A stretch of 64,000 nucleotides of DNA from Hungatella hathewayi (GTDB taxonomy: Bacteria; Bacillota; Clostridia; Lachnospirales; Lachnospiraceae), in the NCBI GenBank assembly GCA_025149285.1, contig CP102274.1:4800001-4864000 (forward strand). Reading direction: 5' to 3'. Shown one piece after another: positions 7,551-15,593 of this stretch. Position 1 is the first letter of the stretch. Every line of letters begins with the position of its first letter. A program made the position numbers and the translations under genes. The notes beneath the pieces are model-generated. The model made no database searches and was not told the DNA's origin. It worked only from the letters and a program-made list of their open reading frames with translations.

Positions 7551-10198
7551 TTCATCATCTCCTCGGACATGGAATCCAGCAGATAATTTTTATTCTTTTC
7601 CCCTGTCTTTTTCTCCTGATACTCCTGATGAACCGTTTCACTCAGGCGGCTGATCTCTTCCTTTAGTTCCCTGGCCGATATCAGCCGGCATCCCTGGCCG
7701 TGTATGATAATCTGCTCCAGATGATCCGAGGTAGCCACCGTCACATCGTATTTTCTCCCATTTTCATGGGCGAACTTCTCAATATACTGGTCCGCCGTCT
7801 CCGCTTCCTTCGTATAGACGACGCGGATATTGTGGTAGTCCAGGCACTCCGTCACATGGCCCTGCACCCGATAGGCATCAAACACGGCAATCAGCCGGCA
7901 TTTCTTCATTCCCTGGTAATTGCACAGAATATCGAGCAGTTTTCCTCTGGCACCGTCGATGGTATGTTCCGCCAGTTCCTTAAGCTCATCCCACGCAAAA
8001 ATAATATTGTAGCCGTCAACCAGAAGATACTCTTCCCTGGGGGCTTCCTTTTTGTAGGTTCTCACCACGGGAACACTGTTGGATTTCTCCCGGTTTTTCC
8101 AACCGGACTTAGTCCCCGAGGAATTCCCCCGCCGGTTGGCGTAAAAGGTGCGTTCCAGGATGGCATCCACTTCCTCCGTGCCAATCCACGTTTCTTCCCG
8201 TTCCGTTCCATCGCCCCGTGCGCCTGTCCACTGACTTTTTCTGCCGTCTGCCCCGGCTGTTCCATCTGCCCTGTCTTTCTGTGTTTCCAGACAGCTCTCC
8301 AGATGCATATACTCCGGAACCTGATCCCAGTCCACCAGGAATCCTGCCCCATGGGCACAGAATACGGAGCCTGATGGGTTCGCCGTATCTCCATCCGCTT
8401 CATAGCCGATGGCAGCCACAACCTCCTCCGTATTGTGGCACGGCCCGTAGCCGGAAAATGTAAACGACAGCCTTCCCGCACCTCCCGTATAAGCGGTCAC
8501 CTCTTTCTGATATCCCCCCATACAGGCTGCGGGAGCGCTTCCGGTCAGAACCGCCCGGTCTCCTTCCATAACAGGAGGCATCACTTTCCCGGCCATGCGT
8601 TCCACGTCGCTCATTGCCCGTCCGACATAACGGTCCGGCAGTTCAAGACGAAAATCGTAAAATGGCTCCAAAAGCATGGACTCCGCCTGCATCAGTCCCT
8701 GACGGACAGCCCGGTAGACAGCCTGACGGAAATCGCCGCCCTCCGTATGCTTTATATGGGCCCGCCCTGACATCAGCGTAATCTTCATATCCGTAATCGG
8801 CGCCCCGGTCAGCACACCTTTGTGCTCCTTCTCTGCCAAATGTGTCAGCACCAGTCTCTGCCAGCTTTTACCGAGAATATCCTCGCTGCAGGCGGAAGCA
8901 AACTGAAGCCCGCTGCCCGGCTCGCCGGGTTCCAGCAGAAGATGTACCTCCGCATAGTGGCGAAGCGGTTCAAAATGCCCCACGCCTTCCACCGTGTTCA
9001 TGATTGTCTCCCGGTAAACAATACTCCGATCGCCAAATTCTACCGCAATCCCAAAACGTTCCGCAATCAGGCTCTTTAAAATCTCCATCTGAATCTCGCC
9101 CATAATCTGGACATGGATTTCCTTCTTGCTCTCCTCCCACTTGACATGCAGCTCCGGGTCTTCCTCTTCCAGCTCCCGGAATTTCGGCAGTACGGCCGCC
9201 GCATCCAGCCCTTCCGGCAGCAGGATCCGGTATGTCATAACCGGCTCTAAAAGGGGCATGGCCGAAGCTGACTGGGTTCCAAGCCCCTGCCCCGGAACCG
9301 CTTTCGTAAGCCCCAGCACAGCACAGACAGTACCAGCCGGTGCCTCCCGTACCGTCTCGAACTTATCCCCGGAATAGAGGCGGATCTGATTTACCTTCTC
9401 CTCGTTGATGATCTCTCTCGTCGACAGACTGCCGCCCGTGATTTTCATATGGCTCATCCGGTTTCCCTGTGCATCCCTCGATATCTTAAAAATCTTCGCA
9501 CCGAATTCCTGCGGATAACTGGGCGTTTCCGTATACTCCTCAAGCCCCCTCATGAATTCTTCCACGCCATCCAGCTTCAGCGCAGAACCGAAAAAGCAGG
9601 GGAATAAATGCCTGTTACGAATCTGCATGCGTATCCCGCTCTCCTCCACACGGCCAGTCTCCAGAAATTCGTCCAGCACCTCCTCACCGGACATGGCAAT
9701 CTGCTCATAAAAATGATCCGTTCCGGCTTCCCCGAAGTCCACAAAGGTTTCTTTCAGAACCTTCCTCAGTTCATCCAGGAGATCACCTTTTCCCAGCTCC
9801 GCCAGGTCCATCTTATTGATAAACAAAAATGTGGGAACCCGGTATCTGGCGAGAAGACGCCACAGCGTCCTCGTATGCTCCTGAACCCCATCCGTCCCGC
9901 TGACCACCAGGATCGCATAATCCAGTACCTGGAGGGTACGCTCCATTTCCGCCGAAAAATCCACGTGGCCCGGCGTATCGAGCAGCGTCATCTCCATGTC
10001 CTTCCATTTCAATATCGCCTGCTTTGAAAAGATCGTGATTCCTCGTTTCTTCTCCAGTTCATACGTATCGAGAAATGCATCTCCCCGGTCCACCCGTCCC
10101 ATTTTCCGGATGCTTCCGCCTATGTAGAGCATCGCTTCGGACAGTGTCGTTTTTCCTGCATCCACGTGGGCCAAAATACCGACTGCCAGTTTCTTCAT
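7523..10198 (-). CDS. Tet(M)-like translation GTPase fused to a C-terminal NYN (YacP/Rae1-like) domain
   Basis: An 891-residue protein. Residues 1-640 follow the plan of ribosomal protection/EF-G-type GTPases: G1 AHVDAGKT (10-17), G2 RGIT (52-55), G3 DTPGH (74-78), G4 NKMD (128-131), then domains II-V. A charged low-complexity linker (about 640-720) leads to a domain starting YLLVDGYNIIFAW at 724. That is an NYN/YacP fold with acidic residues Asp728, Asp774, Asp803 and Asp825 (VDGYN, VFDAY, TADQ, TSDH). Free-standing YacP (Rae1) in Bacillus subtilis is an endoribonuclease that cuts mRNA in the ribosomal A site, so the fusion suggests a ribosome-bound GTPase carrying its own mRNA nuclease. True tetracycline resistance is unproven. 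A 22-codon ORF overlaps its start. Confidence 0.9.
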   Translation of the reverse strand: MKKLAVGILAHVDAGKTTLSEAMLYIGGSIRKMGRVDRGDAFLDTYELEKKRGITIFSKQAILKWKDMEMTLLDTPGHVDFSAEMERTLQVLDYAILVVSGTDGVQEHTRTLWRLLARYRVPTFLFINKMDLAELGKGDLLDELRKVLKETFVDFGEAGTDHFYEQIAMSGEEVLDEFLETGRVEESGIRMQIRNRHLFPCFFGSALKLDGVEEFMRGLEEYTETPSYPQEFGAKIFKISRDAQGNRMSHMKITGGSLSTREIINEEKVNQIRLYSGDKFETVREAPAGTVCAVLGLTKAVPGQGLGTQSASAMPLLEPVMTYRILLPEGLDAAAVLPKFRELEEEDPELHVKWEESKKEIHVQIMGEIQMEILKSLIAERFGIAVEFGDRSIVYRETIMNTVEGVGHFEPLRHYAEVHLLLEPGEPGSGLQFASACSEDILGKSWQRLVLTHLAEKEHKGVLTGAPITDMKITLMSGRAHIKHTEGGDFRQAVYRAVRQGLMQAESMLLEPFYDFRLELPDRYVGRAMSDVERMAGKVMPPVMEGDRAVLTGSAPAACMGGYQKEVTAYTGGAGRLSFTFSGYGPCHNTEEVVAAIGYEADGDTANPSGSVFCAHGAGFLVDWDQVPEYMHLESCLETQKDRADGTAGADGRKSQWTGARGDGTEREETWIGTEEVDAILERTFYANRRGNSSGTKSGWKNREKSNSVPVVRTYKKEAPREEYLLVDGYNIIFAWDELKELAEHTIDGARGKLLDILCNYQGMKKCRLIAVFDAYRVQGHVTECLDYHNIRVVYTKEAETADQYIEKFAHENGRKYDVTVATSDHLEQIIIHGQGCRLISARELKEEISRLSETVHQEYQEKKTGEKNKNYLLDSMSEEMMNQIKELPEE

Positions 10199-10263
10199 CT
10201 TCGTATCGTTCTCCTTCTATGTGCTGCTGCAGAGCTCATGCTTTTTCCTAAAGGTACTGCCAT
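10195..10263 (-). CDS. Candidate 22-residue leader peptide overlapping the GTPase-NYN start (ATGA)
   Basis: On the minus strand an ATG at 10263 opens a 22-codon frame beginning MAVPLGKSMSS and ending in the basic run RRRTIRR. Its TGA overlaps the ATG of the large GTPase gene as ATGA. The upstream ribosome binding site is weak (AGGA, about 8 bases away), while the AAGGAG serving the GTPase gene lies inside this ORF with a long 12-base spacing. Coupling by the terminating ribosome would therefore make sense. Tet(M)-type genes are known to have leader-peptide attenuation. Coding status is inferred from the layout only. Confidence 0.4.
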   Translation of the reverse strand: MAVPLGKSMSSAAAHRRRTIRR

Positions 10264-10311
10264 TGGACAATCCTGATTTTTATTCGTTCTGATTCCGCCT
10301 CAATACCGAAA

Positions 10312-10344
10312 GCAAGCTGTCTGCAAAAAACACAGACAGCCTGC
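10312..10344 (-). promoter_or_regulatory. Leader hairpin in the 5-prime UTR of the GTPase-NYN gene
   Basis: On the minus strand GCAGGCTGTCTG and CAGACAGCTTGC pair over 12 positions (one G-U) around TGTTTTTTG. It lies about 35-65 bases after the predicted transcription start and upstream of the leader ORF. The T run sits in the loop, not after the stem, so it is not a standard terminator; it could be one arm of an attenuator or a stabilising 5-prime structure. Confidence 0.4.
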
Positions 10345-10383
10345 CGTTCAGATTTCTGCTTTCTCTTTTATGGATTTATGAAT

Positions 10384-10412
10384 ATTATATCATTCACAGG
10401 TCAAAAGTGAAA
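10384..10412 (-). promoter_or_regulatory. Sigma-A-type promoter of the GTPase-NYN gene
   Basis: Minus strand: -35 TTTCAC (10407-10412), 17-base spacer, -10 TATAAT (10384-10389). Predicted start near 10377 leaves a leader of about 180 bases that holds the hairpin at 10312-10344 and the overlapping leader ORF. Confidence 0.6.
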
Positions 10413-10426
10413 GCTGTTTTTCGGTT

Positions 10427-10458
10427 CCGCTTTTAGTAAATCAAACTAACCAAAGCGG
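10427..10458 (-). terminator. Hairpin after the radical SAM gene
   Basis: Directly downstream of the radical SAM stop, CCGCTTT with TTAGT and ACTAA with AAAGCGG can fold into an interrupted stem around TTGATTT. There is no T run on the minus side. It separates the sugar operon from the promoter of the GTPase gene and may end the operon transcript. Confidence 0.35.
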
Positions 10459-10468
10459 CTTATCTCTT

Positions 10469-11455
10469 TTACAGTTCAAAAAAATCTTCCTTATCCCCCC
10501 AGGAGCAGTGTCTGCACGACGGATTTCTCCCATTTTCCACAAGCTTCCGGAACTTTTCGGCTTGTTCTCCCCGAAACAGTGCCTCAAGCGGCTGTTCCCG
10601 CACATTCCCCATGGAAAAATCGGTAAAATCAGTACAAAACGATGTCTCCCCGTTCCACATAATATGGAGATGACGCCATGGGGAAAGACAGGGCCTCACG
10701 ATTTCTCCGGAACGAACATGCGGCAGATACCGGACTTTAAAAGCATGCGTCCCGGGCTCCTCCAGACGGAATCCGGCCTTCTCCATCTCCGAATCCCCCT
10801 CACCACTCTGCCTCCACGATTCAATCGCCTCCGCTTCGATGGAAAATTCCCGTTCCATCACGGCTTTATATTCTCCAATCTCCCGGCCGTTTAAAACGAT
10901 CATATCCTGAAGCAGCACCTCATCCACGGGAAAATCTGACAATTCAGCAAAAAACTCCTTCAGCTGTCCTTTCAGTTCTTCCGTCAAAACGGCCATACAG
11001 ACCACCGGCAGTAAAGGCGCCGCCCTCTTTACTGCAAGCAGATTCTCCCGGATCTTCCGGAATGTTCCCGCTCCGCGGATGCTGTCATGGAGTTGCTCCG
11101 GTCCGTCAACAGACACGTAAATCTTGTCCAGGCAGTACGGGACAGTCTCCGCATGCCGGTCCAGCAGAGTCCCGTTTGTAACGATTCCGACCCGGTACCC
11201 CCGTTCATGAAGTGTGGAGGCGATCTCATCAAAGCACGGGCTCATGAGCGGTTCCCCGCCCCAGAGCATGACCGATGGCTTCTTTCCGGCGGCCGCGTCC
11301 AGTTCATTTACGATCCCAAGCCACTCTTCCGTTTTCAGGGCCATGCTCTCCTTGCCGTCACGCAGCGCGCTGTTTTTCCTCTGTCCGCAAAACCAGCAGT
11401 TTAAATTACACTGCCTGGTCAGCTGTAAATGAATCATCTCCAGTCGTCGTTCCAT
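10469..11455 (-). CDS. Radical SAM/SPASM-domain protein of unknown substrate
   Basis: A 328-residue enzyme. The radical SAM cluster motif is CNLNCWFC (Cys16, Cys20, Cys23), followed by the SAM-binding GGEP motif in MLWGGEPLM. The C-terminal quarter has a SPASM/twitch pattern: CLSPWRHLHIMWNG, then SFCTDF, GNV and finally CRHCSW, which should bind one or two auxiliary Fe-S clusters. I chose the ATG at 11455 because it follows the upstream stop by one base and GAGGAAGAG precedes it; a TTG at 11470 is less likely. It is the last gene of a sugar-import operon, an unusual place for a SPASM enzyme. No precursor peptide or sulfatase was seen nearby. Confidence 0.85.
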   Translation of the reverse strand: MERRLEMIHLQLTRQCNLNCWFCGQRKNSALRDGKESMALKTEEWLGIVNELDAAAGKKPSVMLWGGEPLMSPCFDEIASTLHERGYRVGIVTNGTLLDRHAETVPYCLDKIYVSVDGPEQLHDSIRGAGTFRKIRENLLAVKRAAPLLPVVCMAVLTEELKGQLKEFFAELSDFPVDEVLLQDMIVLNGREIGEYKAVMEREFSIEAEAIESWRQSGEGDSEMEKAGFRLEEPGTHAFKVRYLPHVRSGEIVRPCLSPWRHLHIMWNGETSFCTDFTDFSMGNVREQPLEALFRGEQAEKFRKLVENGRNPSCRHCSWGDKEDFFEL

Positions 11456-11456
11456 C

Positions 11457-12842
11457 TCACTCTTCCTCAAAATATCGCATCTCCATCAGCCTCTCCTCGA
11501 TCAAACCAAGCTGGGAACTCATAATATCGGGTGAATACAGGGAACGGAGCCCGGCGATTCCCAGTTCCTTCATCGCCCCCGCCACCCGGTCATTTGCCCG
11601 GTACAATGCCTCCAGCGCCTCTCTCACATTAAATCTGCCGGGAGAAGTCGGAGCAGGCGGCCATCTCGCATCCGACACCCACCCTTCGGTAACCGCCCGA
11701 AAGGCCGCAGCCAGCGCTTCATTCTCATGCCAGTCGATCTGCTTATAGGCGGCGATCCCCTCGATCCCCTCCAGAATCATGCGGCAGACCGGATCCAGCT
11801 GCAGCGCCTGATCCGTATTCAGCCAGGCCTTTGCCGTTCCCCCGTGCCACGCAGCCCCATTTTCAATTTTTAAAATGAAGGGATTCTCCAGAAGCTCTGC
11901 AGATTCCACCACCTCCGAAGGTGTCGCAGGAACAAATCCGCTTTCTATGGACAGGTCCATGATTTCCTTAAACCGCTTCAAGCTATCGCCTTCTTCCTCA
12001 AAGAACCTGGCCTGATTAAACTGTTTGACATAGAAGTATGCCGAACTTCCTATGTATTCCGCATCCTCGGCATACGGCATGATAAAGGAGCCTGTCTCCT
12101 GTGCACGCGCGTTCCAGCGGCAGAACATGGACTGAATCTCCTCATAGCGGACCGCCTCGTTTCTCACGCCCTCCGTCGCCCCCATCAGATACCAGAGCAG
12201 CAGATTTGCCATACAATCGGAACGGAAGATCAGCTTCAGCCCATCATCACAGATAGAGGGATTCGTCAGATACTTTAAATACTCCGGCTTATCCTTTATA
12301 TATTCCTCTATAAGAAACAACTGGTTTTTATTGCTATGTCCCTGCACATCATAACACAGTCCGGTGGCCTTTCTTATCTCAGGAAATGAGAGGAAGAAGG
12401 AATCGGCGTCCATAATGAGCGTCTCGATTCCCACCTCCTTATAGATGCCCGGAATCTGTGCGTTCCAACTGCATTCCGGATTCCATCCAACCGTCGGACG
12501 GATACCGGTATAACGCTCCCATGTGTCCAGGCTCCTTAGCAATGTATGTACCGCCACCTCACGCGGCACATTTCCCATCATCAGATGTGTATACGGGGAT
12601 GCCACCGGCTCCACCTGACCGTCCAGAATCAGCGCCTTCAGCTTTTCCATGACCTCTGGAGCCAGCCTCTCTATTTCATCCAGCGTCTTGCCGCTGGCCT
12701 CAAATCCTATTTTATACTGATTGTCCCGAACCAGGTCAAACAGCTTTTCATAGCAGTTTTTCACGACCCATTCCCGCCGTTCCATTTTCAGCTGGGAATA
12801 CTGGATATTCGCATGTGGAAGAAAAATAACTTTAGGCCTCAT
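11457..12842 (-). CDS. GH57/GH38-like (beta/alpha)-barrel protein
   Basis: A 461-residue protein. Its N-terminal half resembles the glycoside hydrolase/deacetylase barrel of families 57 and 38: LPHANIQYS near the start, GFEASGKTLDEI, and GWNPECSWNAQIP, which matches the family 57 W-x-P-E-C region where the glutamate is the nucleophile. IMDADSFF may be the later acidic motif. There is no signal peptide, so it acts on imported sugars. The ATG at 12842 lies one base after the preceding stop, with GGAG upstream. It is between an MDR dehydrogenase and a radical SAM gene. Family placement is by motif recognition; catalysis is inferred and might be absent. Confidence 0.6.
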   Translation of the reverse strand: MRPKVIFLPHANIQYSQLKMERREWVVKNCYEKLFDLVRDNQYKIGFEASGKTLDEIERLAPEVMEKLKALILDGQVEPVASPYTHLMMGNVPREVAVHTLLRSLDTWERYTGIRPTVGWNPECSWNAQIPGIYKEVGIETLIMDADSFFLSFPEIRKATGLCYDVQGHSNKNQLFLIEEYIKDKPEYLKYLTNPSICDDGLKLIFRSDCMANLLLWYLMGATEGVRNEAVRYEEIQSMFCRWNARAQETGSFIMPYAEDAEYIGSSAYFYVKQFNQARFFEEEGDSLKRFKEIMDLSIESGFVPATPSEVVESAELLENPFILKIENGAAWHGGTAKAWLNTDQALQLDPVCRMILEGIEGIAAYKQIDWHENEALAAAFRAVTEGWVSDARWPPAPTSPGRFNVREALEALYRANDRVAGAMKELGIAGLRSLYSPDIMSSQLGLIEERLMEMRYFEEE

Positions 12843-12843
12843 A

Positions 12844-13896
12844 TTATTTGCTCCAATCAAAGATTATTTTAAATACATCCTCGCCCTTCGCCATCTTGTA
12901 TTCAAATGCCTCCGCACACTTCGACACCGGCCAGATCTCCACCGGAAGGCCGTTCGTATCGAATTTCCCCTCGCTGATCCAGGTAAGAATCTGCTCCTTA
13001 CAGCCGGGCGCCAGCGCACAGGACATGGAAATTGTACAGTTCTTTGTAAACCAACGGTGATAGCTGTCCATGATGATTTTCTCCGGATAATCCCCCTGCC
13101 AGTGAATATGGCCCGGCGCATCGTCGGTTCCCCAGCCGCCGTCCTTCAAATATTTATGGAGAATACCTGGCACCTCTGCATTGCCTGAGCACTCGATAAT
13201 CTGATCCGCCATGGCGCCTCCGGTGGCCTTCCTGATCACCAGTTCCGCTTCAAACGGATCGGCCACAAGATCCACATACTTCTTCGCAATGTCACGCCTG
13301 AATTTATTCGGCTCAATGGCAATGACTCTCAAATCCGGATTTACGATCTTTAAAATCTGCATGGCGCTGATTCCCACCATGCCTGCGCCGCTCACCACGA
13401 TCGTCTGTCTGCCCTCCAGATTCAGCATCCGGATTCCCTTTAGGGCTACACACGGAAGATAAGCCAGCACACCGTCAATATAGGAAAGGTTTTCTGGAAT
13501 CTTAACCATATAGTCAAACGTGTCATTCGTGGTATCGGAATCCTTTACCGTGTATTCGGAGCCGCCGCCCCATGCGGCACAGACATCACCGTATTTCCGG
13601 CATTCGTTAATCATAACCCGGTCTCCCGGTTTCAGGCTTCCATCGCTCTCTTCCCCTGCCGCGACTACCTCACCGGCGGTTTCATAACCAGGCACCAGCG
13701 GATAGTAGCACTGTTCCGGATGCTGAAGTCCCTTATAGGTCTTCATATCCGTTCCGCTGGAAATACTGCTGTAATACGTCCGCGCGATATAGGCATCCTT
13801 TTTTGGCTCCGTCAGAGTAATCTCCCTTAAGCGGACTTCATATGGTCTCTCAATCACGACGGCCCTTGTCTTCTTATAATCGTAAATAGTACTCAT
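12844..13896 (-). CDS. Zinc-independent medium-chain dehydrogenase/reductase
   Basis: A 350-residue MDR-family oxidoreductase with the NAD(P)-binding motif VVSGAGMVGISAMQI. The usual catalytic zinc ligands are replaced: the Cys position reads SSISSGTD, the GHE motif reads GYETAG, and the four-Cys structural zinc loop is missing. This resembles the BchC-like subset of the family rather than sorbitol or threonine dehydrogenase. The start at 13896 has AGGAGG seven bases upstream and overlaps the isomerase stop (ATGA). Its place between a TIM-barrel isomerase and a GH57-like protein suggests it oxidises a sugar or glycoside hydroxyl, which is an inference. Confidence 0.85.
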   Translation of the reverse strand: MSTIYDYKKTRAVVIERPYEVRLREITLTEPKKDAYIARTYYSSISSGTDMKTYKGLQHPEQCYYPLVPGYETAGEVVAAGEESDGSLKPGDRVMINECRKYGDVCAAWGGGSEYTVKDSDTTNDTFDYMVKIPENLSYIDGVLAYLPCVALKGIRMLNLEGRQTIVVSGAGMVGISAMQILKIVNPDLRVIAIEPNKFRRDIAKKYVDLVADPFEAELVIRKATGGAMADQIIECSGNAEVPGILHKYLKDGGWGTDDAPGHIHWQGDYPEKIIMDSYHRWFTKNCTISMSCALAPGCKEQILTWISEGKFDTNGLPVEIWPVSKCAEAFEYKMAKGEDVFKIIFDWSK

Positions 13897-14744
13897 AACC
13901 AAACCTCCTTCACAATAGTCTCCAGGTACTGTTTGCTGCGCCTGGTCCCTTCTTCTATGTCCCGTGGTTCCTCATATTCGATCATCAGGGTATCCGTCCA
14001 TTTCAGGACCGTTTCTATGGTGCGTTTCCAGTCTCTCTTCTCATCTCCGATGGCTCCAGGTTTTAAGTGACCGCCCGGCAGCTTCACAAAATCCTTGATA
14101 TGGGCATAGGCGATGCGGCTGCCGACAAGCTCCGCCGTCTCTTCCACATCGCATCCCGCAATGGCATAGAGATTGGCCGGATCGAAGACGAATTTCAAGC
14201 TGTCATCCGTTTCCCGGAGAATTCTCTTTAAACACCCGGTCTCCGTGGCTGCCGAATGGAAATGAACCACCCCATCCGGATACGCCATCACTCCCCCATG
14301 GGTCTCCATGGCTGTCACCACTCCATGCTCCTTTCCATACCGGGCTACCATGTTTAACGCATCTACCATACGTGAAAATCGCGTCCCATCCACTTCCCTG
14401 TAAGGCGTAAAACCAGCAAATATCCGCAGCGTTTCCACTCCTAAAAAGGAACAGATATTGATTACCTTCTTAATCTTCCCGATGTCCTCCGCTGCCGCGT
14501 TCCCGTCTTCACGCGTAAAGTCATTGCCCGTCGCCGCGGTATCCAGAGAAATCCCAAATGCTTCATACTCCTTCTTTACCTGCTCGAGAAGACGTACATC
14601 TGCGTCTGTCTGCACATCCGCAGGCGAATTGGCGATTCCCAGTTCCAGGGAAACGAGCCCCAGGCTCCTTGCCAAGTCAAGCTGCTGCGGCAGTGTAAGC
14701 TCCCGAAAGCCCCACGCAGCCGCTCCGATTCTAATCTCCTTCAT
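13893..14744 (-). CDS. Sugar phosphate isomerase/epimerase (xylose isomerase-like TIM barrel)
   Basis: A 283-residue AP-endonuclease-2-type TIM barrel beginning MKEIRIGAAAWGFREL. Metal-binding regions typical of the family can be seen: AMETHGGV, FDPANLYAIAG, AHIKDF and the C-terminal MIEYEEPRD. Family members isomerise, epimerise or dehydrate sugars and keto-inositols. It follows the second permease gene by seven bases and overlaps the MDR dehydrogenase start by four, so importer, isomerase and dehydrogenase are tightly coupled. The exact substrate is not known. Confidence 0.85.
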   Translation of the reverse strand: MKEIRIGAAAWGFRELTLPQQLDLARSLGLVSLELGIANSPADVQTDADVRLLEQVKKEYEAFGISLDTAATGNDFTREDGNAAAEDIGKIKKVINICSFLGVETLRIFAGFTPYREVDGTRFSRMVDALNMVARYGKEHGVVTAMETHGGVMAYPDGVVHFHSAATETGCLKRILRETDDSLKFVFDPANLYAIAGCDVEETAELVGSRIAYAHIKDFVKLPGGHLKPGAIGDEKRDWKRTIETVLKWTDTLMIEYEEPRDIEEGTRRSKQYLETIVKEVWL

Positions 14745-14751
14745 GCCTCAC

Positions 14752-15576
14752 TCATCCTTTCACCGCTCCCGCGATCAGTCCCTGAATCAAATACTTCTGG
14801 AAAATCAGATAAATAATAATGATTGGAATACACACGATCATGGCTCCGGCAAACGCCGTCACATAATCCGTATTCAGATATCCGTTTACCACCGAGTAGA
14901 GCCCTGCGATAATTGTCCTCTTCTCCGGCCTGCTCACAATGGTAAATGCCAGCACAAACTCGTTCCACACCCACATAAACTGATAGAGAAGCACGGTGGC
15001 CAGAGCCGGTTTCGCCAGAGGAATCGCAATGTTGGCGAAAATTTTAAATTCCCCTGCTCCGTCTATCTCCCCCGCCTCGTAAAGTTCATACGGGATTCCC
15101 GCAAAAAATCCCTGAAGGACAAAGACTGCGAAGGGCAGGCCGCCCGCCGCATAGGTCAAAATCAGTCCCGCGTGGGAACTGCCGAATCCCAGCTTTCTTA
15201 AGACAATAACGATGGGAAATATGATCATTCCAGCCGAAATCGTTTGTCCTGCCAGAAGATAAATCAAGGTCACCTGACTTAAATTCCCCTTATACCTGGA
15301 AATGGCAAAAGCCAGCATCGTCGCAAAAACCAGCATCAATAACAGAGAGAAAGCGGTAATCGTCACGCTGTTTTTCGTGAGAACGGCAAAATCCGCTTTC
15401 TGCCACGCATCGCTGTAATTGGAAAACAGGAACTTTTCCGGAAGGCTCCAGGGCTTTGTCATCAATTCCTTTTTGGATTTAAAGGAAGAAAAGAAAACCC
15501 AGATAATCGGGATCACCGTGACGCTGAATACCATCGCAAGTACGAAACCTAAAAATAACTTTTTTATTGTCTTCAT
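14752..15576 (-). CDS. Carbohydrate ABC transporter permease, MalG type
   Basis: A 274-residue inner-membrane permease with six predicted helices. The cytoplasmic EAA loop EAGEIDGAGEFK contacts the ATPase. The ATG at 15576 is preceded by AAGGGAG with a nine-base spacer; a TTG seven codons upstream overlaps the previous gene and is unlikely. It forms the import channel with the MalF-type partner encoded just upstream and works with the lipoprotein at 16952-18319. No ATPase gene is in the cluster, so a shared MsmK/UgpC-type ATPase encoded elsewhere is expected. Confidence 0.93.
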   Translation of the reverse strand: MKTIKKLFLGFVLAMVFSVTVIPIIWVFFSSFKSKKELMTKPWSLPEKFLFSNYSDAWQKADFAVLTKNSVTITAFSLLLMLVFATMLAFAISRYKGNLSQVTLIYLLAGQTISAGMIIFPIVIVLRKLGFGSSHAGLILTYAAGGLPFAVFVLQGFFAGIPYELYEAGEIDGAGEFKIFANIAIPLAKPALATVLLYQFMWVWNEFVLAFTIVSRPEKRTIIAGLYSVVNGYLNTDYVTAFAGAMIVCIPIIIIYLIFQKYLIQGLIAGAVKG

Positions 15577-15593
15577 GCTGTCCGTCTCCCTTC

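Noticed and set aside
7523..10198. Calling the GTPase a tetracycline resistance determinant
   Set aside because: The fused NYN domain and the chromosomal single-gene setting point to a housekeeping or stress role; similarity in G motifs alone does not show drug protection.
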